A stretch of 64,000 bases of DNA. Origin: Streptomyces durmitorensis. GTDB lineage: Bacteria; Actinomycetota; Actinomycetes; Streptomycetales; Streptomycetaceae. Below, one piece after another: positions 34,795-44,860 of this stretch (positions are counted from its first letter, which is position 1; each line of letters starts with the position of its first letter). Where the stretch lies: contig NZ_CP097289.1 of assembly GCF_023498005.1 (NCBI RefSeq), positions 8,370,001 through 8,434,000 on the forward strand, in the 5' to 3' direction. The position numbers were made by a program, and so were the translations under genes. The notes below the pieces were generated by a model that saw only the letters and a program-made list of their open reading frames with translations, ran no database searches and was not told the DNA's origin.

Positions 34795-35789
34795 CCGACA
34801 TGGCCTCCACGTACGTGAAAGACCCCACGCCCGCCACCGTCCCCCCGCGGCAGCCCGTCACCAGGGCAAGACGGCCACTGGCCCGGCGGATCGTCGACTG
34901 GCTGACGCCCTTCTGCTTCACCCTGCCCGCCCTGCTCCTGTTCGGCGCGCTCGTGCTCGCCCCGATCCTGTACGCCCTCTACGTCAGCCTCTTCAACTGG
35001 GGTGGATTCGGGTCCCCTTCGGACTACGTCGGCCTCGACAACTACAGTCGGCTCCTGCGCGATCCGGTCTTCCTCGGCGACCTGTGGCGCGGCCTGCTGC
35101 TCGTGCTGTTCTCGGTGTGCGTGCAGCTGCCGTTCGCCCTTGCCATGGCCGTGCTGCTCAACCAGAAACTGCGCGGGCGGGCCCTGTACCGCATGCTGTT
35201 CTTCGCCCCTTACGTCCTGTCCGAGGTCATCACCGGCGTCCTGTTCTCCATGATGTTCGCGCCGGACGACGGGCTCGCCGACAGGGTGCTCGGCTCGGTC
35301 GGCCTCGACGGCCTCGGCGGACTGTGGTTCGCCGACCAGGACCATGTGCTGCCGACGCTGTTCCTCGTCATGACGTGGAAGTACTTCGGCTTCCACATGA
35401 TGCTGTACCTGGCCGGACTGCAGGGCATCCCCGCCGAACTGCACGACGCGGCCCGCATCGACGGCGCGGGCGCATGGCAGCGCTTCCGTCACATCACCCT
35501 GCCGCTGCTCGGGCCGACGGTCCGCATCAGCGTCTTCCTCTCCGTGATCGGCGCCATCCAACTCTTCGACCTGGTGTGGGTGGTCACGCAGGGCGGGCCG
35601 GACCACCACTCCGAGACCATGGCCGTGACCATGTTCCAGTTCGGCTTCAAGCGCTACCAGATCGGCTACGCCAGCGCGATCAGCATCGGCATGTTCCTCA
35701 TCAGCCTCGTCTTCGCTCTCATCTACCAGCGCTCCGTGCTGCGCCGCGACACCCAAGGAGCCCTCACCACCATGCGAGCCTCCCGATGA
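34791..35789 (+). CDS. bxlF: Xylobiose ABC transporter permease BxlF
   Basis: MalF-type permease, 332 residues with six membrane spans after a basic cytoplasmic start. The EAA loop is HDAARIDGAGAWQRFRHITLPLL, and FDLVWVVTQGGPDHHSETMAV follows. It starts at a GTG overlapping the bxlE stop (GTGA). Together with BxlG it forms the channel for xylobiose and short xylooligosaccharides. No ATPase is encoded nearby; Streptomyces oligosaccharide importers of this type generally use the shared ATPase MsiK. Confidence 0.9.
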   Translation: MTDMASTYVKDPTPATVPPRQPVTRARRPLARRIVDWLTPFCFTLPALLLFGALVLAPILYALYVSLFNWGGFGSPSDYVGLDNYSRLLRDPVFLGDLWRGLLLVLFSVCVQLPFALAMAVLLNQKLRGRALYRMLFFAPYVLSEVITGVLFSMMFAPDDGLADRVLGSVGLDGLGGLWFADQDHVLPTLFLVMTWKYFGFHMMLYLAGLQGIPAELHDAARIDGAGAWQRFRHITLPLLGPTVRISVFLSVIGAIQLFDLVWVVTQGGPDHHSETMAVTMFQFGFKRYQIGYASAISIGMFLISLVFALIYQRSVLRRDTQGALTTMRASR

Positions 35790-36622
35790 GCGCGGGCGTG
35801 CGCAGAAAGCTGCGCTCCGTTCCGTTGTACGTGATGGTGTGGCTGGTCGGCATCGCCATGGTCACGCCACTGCTGTACGCGCTCGTGTCCGGGTTCAAGT
35901 CCACCGACCAGCTCTCCGACAACGCGTTCGGACTGCCATCGCCGTGGGTGACGTCCAACTACACCGACGTACTCGCCTCCGGCTCGTTCTGGCGCATGCT
36001 GGGCGCCTCCACACTGATCGCCGTCGGCACGACCGTCCTTACGGTGGGCGCCGCGGCCCTGGCCGCCTTCGCGCTCGCCCGATTCGCCTTCCGGGGCCGG
36101 GAGGTGCTCTTCACCCTCTTCGCCGTGGGGCTGATGTTCCCGTTCGCCGTGGCGATCCTGCCGCTGTTCGTGCTGCTGCGCACCTTCGGTCTGCTCGACA
36201 ACCCCTGGGGCGTGATCCTGCCGCAGGCCGCGTTCGGACTGCCCATCACCATCGTCATCCTGCGCGGCTTCTTCCGGGAGATCCCCGGCGAGCTCGAGGA
36301 GGCCGCCACCCTCGACGGCTGCTCGGCGTTCGGCTTCTTCTGGCGGATCCTGCTGCCCATGGCGCGGCCCGCGCTCGGCACCGTGTCCATCCTCGCCATC
36401 GTCAGCAGCTGGAACAACTTCCTGCTCCCGCTGCTGGTCTTCAGTGATCAGACCTGGTGGACGATCCCCATCGGGGTCCAGCAGTTCCAGGGGCAGTACG
36501 CCACCGACATCGCCCGCGTCTTCGCCTATCTCATCCTCGCCATGGTGCCCGCCCTCGCCTTCTACGCCGTCGCCGAACGGCAGTTGATCGGCGGCATCAC
36601 CATGGGCGCCACCAAGGGCTGA
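35786..36622 (+). CDS. bxlG: Xylobiose ABC transporter permease BxlG
   Basis: MalG-type permease of 278 residues, six predicted spans beginning LRSVPLYVMVWLVGIAMVTPLL. The EAA loop is LEEAATLDGCSAFGFFWRILLPM, followed by SWNNFLLPLLVFSDQTWWTIP. The ATG overlaps the stop of bxlF (ATGA), showing tight coupling. The downstream GH3 gene starts 70 bases on, after a tandem-duplicated 22-base segment. Function is xylobiose uptake with BxlE and BxlF. Confidence 0.9.
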   Translation: MSAGVRRKLRSVPLYVMVWLVGIAMVTPLLYALVSGFKSTDQLSDNAFGLPSPWVTSNYTDVLASGSFWRMLGASTLIAVGTTVLTVGAAALAAFALARFAFRGREVLFTLFAVGLMFPFAVAILPLFVLLRTFGLLDNPWGVILPQAAFGLPITIVILRGFFREIPGELEEAATLDGCSAFGFFWRILLPMARPALGTVSILAIVSSWNNFLLPLLVFSDQTWWTIPIGVQQFQGQYATDIARVFAYLILAMVPALAFYAVAERQLIGGITMGATKG

Positions 36623-36661
36623 GCCCTCAGGCATCAACAGCTGAGCCTTCAGGCACCAACA
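36618..36661. repeat. 22-bp tandem duplication with nested hairpins
   Basis: Two copies (36618-36639 and 36640-36661) differing at two positions, lying between the bxlG stop and bxlA. Each copy contains CTGAG-CC-C/TTCAG, a small inverted repeat. Confidence 0.75.
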
Positions 36662-36692
36662 CCCCCTGTTCGCACCGCACTTGAGGAGTTCC

Positions 36693-38924
36693 ATGGTCGA
36701 GCCATGGCAGGACACCACCCTGCCCGCCCACGCCCGGGCGGCGGACCTGCTTGCCCGGATGACCACCGAGGAGAAGACCGCTCAGCTGTCCGGCGTATGG
36801 ATCGGCGCCGAGCCCGACGGCAGCGGGGCCTCCGACGTCGCCCCCGGCCAGCACACCTACGCGGCCCGCAGCGCAGCCTTCGACGCCCTGTTGCCCCTTG
36901 GTCTCGGCCACCTCACCCGCCCCTTCGGCACCGTGCCCGTCGAACCCGCCGAGGGCGTCGCCCGCCTCGCCGAACTGCAGCGCACCATCCGCGCCGGCAA
37001 CCGCTTCGCCCTGCCCGCGATCGCCCACGAGGAGTGCCTGACCGGGTTCACCGCCTGGCAGGCCACCGTCTTTCCGACCCCGTTGGCCTGGGGTGCCACC
37101 TACGACCCGGCGCTGATCACCGAGATGGCGCAGGCCATCGGTACGTCGATGCGTGTCGTCGGCGTCCACCAGGGGCTCGCCCCGGTCCTGGACGTCGTGC
37201 GGGATCCGCGCTGGGGCCGTACCGAGGAGGCGATCGGCGAGGATCCGTACCTCGTCGGCACCATCGGCACAGCCTATGTGCGAGGCCTGGAATCGGCCGG
37301 GATCGTCGCCACACTCAAGCACTTCGCCGGGTACTCGGCCTCGCGCGCCGCCCGCAACCACGCGCCCGCCTCGCTCGGCTCCCGGGAGCTGGCGGACGTG
37401 ATCCTGCCGCCGTTCGAGATGGCACTGCGCGACGGCGGCGCCCGCTCCGTGATGCCCGCCTACAACGACATCGACGGCCTGCCCGCCCACGCCCACACGC
37501 AGCTGCTCACGCAACTCCTGCGCAGGCAGTGGCAGTTCACCGGAACCGTGGTCTCGGACTACTACGGAGTCTCGCTCCTCGAGGAGGCGCACCGGATCGC
37601 CGACGGGCAGGGCGACGCCGCACGGCTCGCCCTCGCGGCCGGTGTCGACGTGGAGCTGCCGGCGGCCCGCTGCTTCAACCCCGCTGACCCGCTCCCCGAG
37701 GACCTGCTCGACCGGGCCGTGCTGCGTGTCCTCACGCAGAAGTGCGAACTGGGGCTGCTCGACCCCGACCGGGAGCCCGTCGCGGGCGGAGGGACCGTCG
37801 ACCTGAACCCCCCGCACATGCGGGAGCTGGCGCGGAAGGTCGCCGAGGAGTCGGTGGTCCTGCTCGCCAACGACTCCGCGGTGCTGCCACTGAGTGACGG
37901 GCCGCGCATCGCCGTCGTCGGGGCGCTCGCCGACGAACAGGCCGCCATGCTCGGCTGCTACACGTTCCCCCGGCACGTGGGCGTGCACCATCCCGAACTG
38001 GCCACAGGTGTCGAGGTGCCGACGCTCGACGAGGCGTTGCGCGTCGAGTTCCCGCACGCCGTGTTCGTCGACGATCCGACGACGGCCGACGTCTGCCTCG
38101 CCGTGGTCGGGGACCGGTCGGGTCTGTTCGGGCGCGGCTCGTCGGGCGAGGGCTGCGACGCCGAGGACCTGCAACTGCCGTACGGGCAGGGCGAGGTGAT
38201 GGACGAGGCGATGGCCTTTGGCGTGCCGGTCGTCATCGTCGTACTCAGCGGAAGGCCCTACGCACTCGGCCGCTGGGCGGACCGGGCCGCCGCCGTCGTC
38301 CAGGCGTTCTTCCCCGGGCAGGAGGGTGGTGGCGCCGTCGCGGGCGTCCTCTCCGGCCGTGTCGACCCCTCCGGGCGCCTGCCCATCGGGGTGCCGCGCA
38401 GCCCCGGCGGCCAGCCCGCGCCGTACCTCGCCCCGCCGCTCGGCCGGCACGGCTTCCCCAGCGCCGTGGACCCGACACCCCTGTATCCGTTCGGGCACGG
38501 CCTGTCGTACACCACGTTCAACTGGGGCCAACCGGTGTGCGAAGCCCCGGAGTTCACGACCGACGGCGAGACCACGCTGCGCCTGACCGTCCGCAACACC
38601 GGTGACCGTCCCGGAACCGAAGTCGTCCAGCTCTATCTGCACGACCCGGTCGGCACCGTCGCCCGCCCCGAGGTCCGGCTCGTCGGTTACGCCCGGGTCC
38701 CGCTGGAGCCCGGTGCCGCGGCCGAGGTGCACGCCACGTTCCCCGCCGACCTCGCCGCGTACACCGGCGCCGACGGCCGTCGCGTCGTCGAACCCGGCGC
38801 CCTCGAACTGCGCGTCGCCGCCTCCAGCGCCCGGACCCACCACACCGTGCCGCTCACCCTGACCGGACCGGTGCGCGAGGTCGGGCACGAGCGCCGGATG
38901 TGGTGCGAGACGCGCGTCAAGTAG
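36693..38924 (+). CDS. bxlA: GH3 beta-xylosidase BxlA
   Basis: A 743-residue GH3 enzyme without a signal peptide, predicted to split imported xylobiose into xylose in the cytoplasm. The barrel has LARMTTEEKTAQLSGVWIG, VRDPRWGRTEEAIGEDPYLVG and LKHFAGYSASRAARNHAP; the nucleophile is Asp289 in VVSDYYG. The alpha/beta sandwich (VVLLANDSAVLPLSDG) and FN3-like C-terminal domain (LRLTVRNTGDRPGTEVVQLYL) follow. The ATG at 36693 has GAGGAG upstream and was preferred to an upstream TTG. It closes the bxlEFGA operon. Confidence 0.92.
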   Translation: MVEPWQDTTLPAHARAADLLARMTTEEKTAQLSGVWIGAEPDGSGASDVAPGQHTYAARSAAFDALLPLGLGHLTRPFGTVPVEPAEGVARLAELQRTIRAGNRFALPAIAHEECLTGFTAWQATVFPTPLAWGATYDPALITEMAQAIGTSMRVVGVHQGLAPVLDVVRDPRWGRTEEAIGEDPYLVGTIGTAYVRGLESAGIVATLKHFAGYSASRAARNHAPASLGSRELADVILPPFEMALRDGGARSVMPAYNDIDGLPAHAHTQLLTQLLRRQWQFTGTVVSDYYGVSLLEEAHRIADGQGDAARLALAAGVDVELPAARCFNPADPLPEDLLDRAVLRVLTQKCELGLLDPDREPVAGGGTVDLNPPHMRELARKVAEESVVLLANDSAVLPLSDGPRIAVVGALADEQAAMLGCYTFPRHVGVHHPELATGVEVPTLDEALRVEFPHAVFVDDPTTADVCLAVVGDRSGLFGRGSSGEGCDAEDLQLPYGQGEVMDEAMAFGVPVVIVVLSGRPYALGRWADRAAAVVQAFFPGQEGGGAVAGVLSGRVDPSGRLPIGVPRSPGGQPAPYLAPPLGRHGFPSAVDPTPLYPFGHGLSYTTFNWGQPVCEAPEFTTDGETTLRLTVRNTGDRPGTEVVQLYLHDPVGTVARPEVRLVGYARVPLEPGAAAEVHATFPADLAAYTGADGRRVVEPGALELRVAASSARTHHTVPLTLTGPVREVGHERRMWCETRVK

Positions 38925-38928
38925 CCCG

Positions 38929-39108
38929 CGCCTGGCCCGGCAGCACGGCCGATCCTCCGCTGGCGACGGTGCATCAGCCGTTCAGTGAAATGGCCGCCTC
39001 CGCGACCGAGTTGGCCCTCGCACTCGGCCGCGGCGAGAGGGTGCCGCAGCGTGGCCTGGAGATCGCCACGCGACTCGTGGTCCGCCGGAGCAGGGCCCTC
39101 CGGTTGGC
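38929..39108 (+). pseudogene. C-terminal remnant of a LacI-family regulator
   Basis: Directly after bxlA the plus strand encodes PPLATVHQPFSEMAASATEL and RGLEIATRLVVRRS, which is the conserved C-terminal tail of LacI regulators (compare PPLTTVRQPLSEMGK and VELATELVVRAS in BxlR of this window). Everything upstream of the tail is gone. It is a decayed gene fragment; limits are approximate. It suggests that a second repressor once stood between bxlA and the GH62 gene. Confidence 0.75.
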
Positions 39109-39175
39109 TGAGAACAGCGCCACCAGGGGACCAAGTCCCCAGCTCAGCGTAGGTGTTGAAAGTGTCGCGTAAGAC

Positions 39176-39194
39176 TTTCGGTGAAAGGCCGAAA
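39176..39194. promoter_or_regulatory. Inverted repeat upstream of the GH62 gene
   Basis: TTTCGG-N7-CCGAAA, perfect 6-base arms, 178 bases ahead of the GH62 start. It resembles LacI-type operator halves and could couple the GH62 gene to xylan control. Confidence 0.4.
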
Positions 39195-39215
39195 ATGTTG
39201 CGCGCACGGCATTGA

Positions 39216-41930
<2,715 letters not shown>

Positions 41931-41965
41931 CCCAGACCAACTCGACCCGCTGACCGACTCTGCCG

Positions 41966-41995
41966 TGGGGAGCGCTTCCTGTGGGAGCGCTCTCC
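41966..41995. promoter_or_regulatory. Two CebR-like boxes ahead of a cellulase remnant
   Basis: TGGGAGCGCTCTCC (41982-41995) matches the CebR operator TGGGAGCGCTCCCA at 12 of 14 positions. GGGGAGCGCTTCCT (41967-41980) matches at 11. CebR boxes normally precede cellulase genes in Streptomyces. Confidence 0.65.
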
Positions 41996-42148
41996 TGGCT
42001 GCCGCTGGCACTCGCCGCCGCACCGTCCGCCCACGCGGCCGACCCGACGACCATGACCGACGGGTTCTACGTCGTGGACACCAGCCGCCACGGCAATGGT
42101 TCCAACGGCCAGTGGTGCGATCCCTCAGGAATGATCTACGGCTACTGA
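41981..42148 (+). pseudogene. Internally deleted GH6 cellulase remnant
   Basis: A 55-codon frame joins the end of a signal peptide (LPLALAAAPSAHAAD) to the C-terminal block VVDTSRHGNGSNGQWCDPSG. That block resembles the conserved C-terminal end of GH6 cellulases (DTSRNGNG...WC-P-SG). Everything between is missing, including all catalytic aspartates, so it is inactive. CebR-like boxes lie at its 5' end, as ahead of intact cellulases. A short functional protein is unlikely but the frame is intact. Confidence 0.7.
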
Positions 42149-42205
42149 TCCGGAAACAAATCGGGCGCGGTTTCGATGATGCCGAGCTGTTTTCAGTCGG
42201 ACTTC

Positions 42206-43117
42206 TCAACCGCGCTTTGAAACAGCATCGATTCCAGCCTGCCACATTTCATGGTTCCCACATTCTGCCGTGATCTCGGCCGTCGCCTGAGCCGCGGTGA
42301 AGAAGTCATCGACCACCGGCGAGGTGCGCGATTCCGCTGCCGCGAGGCACACCTGATCGGGCGCCAGGTCCGGGATGGGCACATAGACGACTTCCGGATG
42401 TGAGGAGAACACGGCCGCCGAACGGGCCAGGAAGGAGACGCCCCGGCCGGCCGCGACATGCTCGAGCGTCTCGTCCACCCCGCGCACCACATACCCGGCG
42501 TTGGGGTGCGGGCGCCGGGTGGGCTGCGTGCTCGGGTCGGCATGCCAGACCAGCGGTTCGCCGGCCAGGTCGGCCTCGGTGACCTCCTCCTTGCCGGCCA
42601 ACCGGTGGCCGGCGGGGAGCACCGCCACCCTCGGCTCGGTGTACAGCGGGGTGACGCGCAGGCCGGCCTCGTCGATGGGCAGCCGCACATAGGCGACGTC
42701 GATGCGGCCGTCGAGCAGCATCGGGGCCTGGTCGTCCCCTTCGATCCGCTGCACGTCCACGATCACGTCCGGGTGCCGGGCCTCGAACGCCCGCGCCGCC
42801 GGGATGACCGGGATGCCGGCCCGGAAACCGACCGTCAGCCGCCGGCTGCCGCGGGCGGCGACGGACACCCGGCGACGGGCCGCGTGCGCGGAGGCGAGCA
42901 GCGGGCCGGCATCGTCCAGCAGTTGCCGGCCCGCGTCGGTCAGCGCTACGCCGTGGCGATCCCTGGTGAACAGCGTGGCGCCGAGATCCTTTTCGAGCGC
43001 GCGGATCTGCCGACTGAGCACCGGCTGCGCGATATGCAGCTCGTCGGCGGCGCGGCCGAAGTGCAACTGGTCGGCCACGGCGACGAAGTAACGCAGTTTG
43101 CGCAGGTCCAGATCCAT
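42206..43117 (-). CDS. LysR-family transcriptional regulator
   Basis: A 303-residue LysR protein. The N-terminal helix-turn-helix is LRYFVAVADQLHFGRAADELHIAQPVLSRQIRALEKDLGATLF (residues 8-50), followed by the substrate-binding domain (LTVGFRAGIPVIPAARAFEARHPDV, DVAYVRLPIDEAGL, GRGVSFLARSAAVF). It is divergent from the F420-dependent reductase-like gene, with a perfect 8-base inverted repeat in the gap, so it probably controls that gene. The ligand is unknown. Confidence 0.92.
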   Translation of the reverse strand: MDLDLRKLRYFVAVADQLHFGRAADELHIAQPVLSRQIRALEKDLGATLFTRDRHGVALTDAGRQLLDDAGPLLASAHAARRRVSVAARGSRRLTVGFRAGIPVIPAARAFEARHPDVIVDVQRIEGDDQAPMLLDGRIDVAYVRLPIDEAGLRVTPLYTEPRVAVLPAGHRLAGKEEVTEADLAGEPLVWHADPSTQPTRRPHPNAGYVVRGVDETLEHVAAGRGVSFLARSAAVFSSHPEVVYVPIPDLAPDQVCLAAAESRTSPVVDDFFTAAQATAEITAECGNHEMWQAGIDAVSKRG

Positions 43118-43203
43118 GGCGCCCCCAGTTCGGTGATGCCTTCAAGGTATCACCACGGCTAAAAGAAGTCTTGGACGCCTACTCAGGCCAATGACAACCT
43201 GAA

Positions 43204-43229
43204 TAGGTACCGAGCTGAATTGGTACCTA
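43204..43229. promoter_or_regulatory. Candidate LysR operator in the divergent gap
   Basis: TAGGTACC and GGTACCTA form perfect 8-base arms separated by 10 bases, between the LysR and reductase genes. Confidence 0.55.
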
Positions 43230-43298
43230 GGGGGCCGAAGTGAATTCAGCACAAGAATTCCATATCGAAACTGACAACAGGAAGAGAGAGCACACCTC

Positions 43299-43922
43299 AT
43301 GAGCAGCATCACTCTCATCGGCACGGGGAACATGGCCCGGACCATCGGCACGCTCGCAGTGGCGGGCGGCAACACGGTCGAGGTCATGGGACGCGATCAG
43401 TCCAAGGCCGATGACCTGGCCAAGGCTCTGGGCGGCGGCACGACGGCGGGCAAGTGGGGCGCCGTCCCGGCCGGGGACATCGTCATCACGGCCCTGTTGT
43501 ACGACGGTGTCGTTCCGGTCGTCACCTGGTACGGAGACGCTCTCGCGGGCAAGGTCATCGTCGACATCAGCAACCCCTTCAACGCCACGTTCGACGGACT
43601 GGCCCACGGCGAGGAGACCTCGATCGCGGGGGAAGTCGCCAAGGTTGCCCCGGCGGGCGCCGGCGTGGTGAAGGCGTTCAACACCATCTTCGGCAATGTC
43701 CTGGAGAAGGGGCGGCCCAACGTCTTCATCGCTGGCGACCATACGCAGGCCAAGGCGGATGTGGCGGCATTCGTCGAGAGCCTCGGGCTGCGCCCGCTGG
43801 ACGTCGGCGGCCTGAAAATGGCGCACTGGCTGGAAGGAATGGGCTTGGTCACGGTGAGCCTCGCCCGCAACGGGGTCGGCCACTGGGACTTCGCCCTCGG
43901 CGTCGACGAGTTCACCGGCTGA
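43299..43922 (+). CDS. NADPH/F420-dependent reductase-like protein
   Basis: A 207-residue Rossmann protein of the F420:NADP oxidoreductase family. The dinucleotide site is ITLIGTGNMARTIGTLAVAGGNTVEV at the start, and the second conserved region is VIVDISNPFNATFDG with GVVKAFNTIFGN. Members transfer hydride between coenzyme F420 and NADP or reduce small metabolites. GGAAGAGAGAG lies ahead of the ATG. The divergent LysR gene suggests substrate-responsive control. Which reaction it performs cannot be told from the sequence. Confidence 0.85.
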   Translation: MSSITLIGTGNMARTIGTLAVAGGNTVEVMGRDQSKADDLAKALGGGTTAGKWGAVPAGDIVITALLYDGVVPVVTWYGDALAGKVIVDISNPFNATFDGLAHGEETSIAGEVAKVAPAGAGVVKAFNTIFGNVLEKGRPNVFIAGDHTQAKADVAAFVESLGLRPLDVGGLKMAHWLEGMGLVTVSLARNGVGHWDFALGVDEFTG

Positions 43923-43969
43923 GCCCTCTGACACGGGTTGACGGATCACCGACTCGCTGATGTCGGATC

Positions 43970-44854
43970 TCAAGTCCGGGTCTCGCCCTTGAGCCAGTCC
44001 GGTGTGCGGAATCCTCCGCCGCCGTACATCGGGAGCTGCACCGACTCGCCGTAGCGGGCGAGTTGGCTCCAGGGGCGGTTGATGCCCGCGGAGCCGTAGC
44101 TGCGTACCCGGGTGACGGTGTCGAGGTCGAGAACGTCGACGAGGATCTCCTCTCCGGGGCCGGCCTGCTGGCGCACGATGCCCTCTGGGTCGACGACGGC
44201 GCTCTGTCCGACCCCGGCCGGGTCGCCGGCGTTGACGTTGACGACGTAGACCTGGTTGGTCCAGGCGTTGGTGCGCGCACAGACCAGTTCCATCTCCCGG
44301 TCGCGGGTGGGGGTGAGGGTGGGCTGGATGACGATCTCCGCGCCCATCCAGGCGAGTTGGCGCACCGTTTCGGGGAACGACCCGTCGTAGCAGATGGCCA
44401 GGCCCACCCTGCCCACGCCGGGGATGTCGAAGACGGTGAACTCGTGACCAGGGGTGGTCTTCTCGTACGGCTGCCAGGGGAAGACCTTGCGGTAGTGGGC
44501 GGCGATCTCACCCTCCGGTGAGACGGCCAGGGCGGTGTTGTAGACGTGCCCGTCATCGGCGCGCTCGTACACGCTGCCCGGGACGAGCCACAGGCCGGTC
44601 TCCACGGCCAGGGCGCAGATCCGGTCGGTGAGCGGACCCGGGATCGCGACGGCGGCTTGCTCCATCCAGTCGTCGGCGGCCGGCTGGAGCAGCGCGCCTT
44701 CCGCGGCGAGCAGCAGCTCGGGAGCGATGACGAGTTGCACGTGGGGGAACAGGGCGCGGGTGGTGCGGACCTGGTCGGCGAAGCGCTGCCAGCTTGCCTC
44801 CAGGTCGTGGGGTACGGGGGTGGTCTGCAGGGCGGCGATGGCGAGCGTGCGCAT
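43970..44854 (-). CDS. Nitrilase-superfamily carbon-nitrogen hydrolase
   Basis: A 294-residue enzyme with the complete catalytic triad: Glu46 in VIAPELLL, Lys123 in HYRKVFPW and Cys155 in LAICYDGSFPE. It should hydrolyse an amide or carbamoyl group, or possibly a nitrile. It ends an operon led by an APC permease gene (6-base gap) and the divergent TetR gene. The pairing suggests uptake and then deamination of an amino acid or amine-derived amide. Substrate is not determinable here. Confidence 0.88.
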   Translation of the reverse strand: MRTLAIAALQTTPVPHDLEASWQRFADQVRTTRALFPHVQLVIAPELLLAAEGALLQPAADDWMEQAAVAIPGPLTDRICALAVETGLWLVPGSVYERADDGHVYNTALAVSPEGEIAAHYRKVFPWQPYEKTTPGHEFTVFDIPGVGRVGLAICYDGSFPETVRQLAWMGAEIVIQPTLTPTRDREMELVCARTNAWTNQVYVVNVNAGDPAGVGQSAVVDPEGIVRQQAGPGEEILVDVLDLDTVTRVRSYGSAGINRPWSQLARYGESVQLPMYGGGGFRTPDWLKGETRT

Positions 44855-44860
44855 GGTGTG

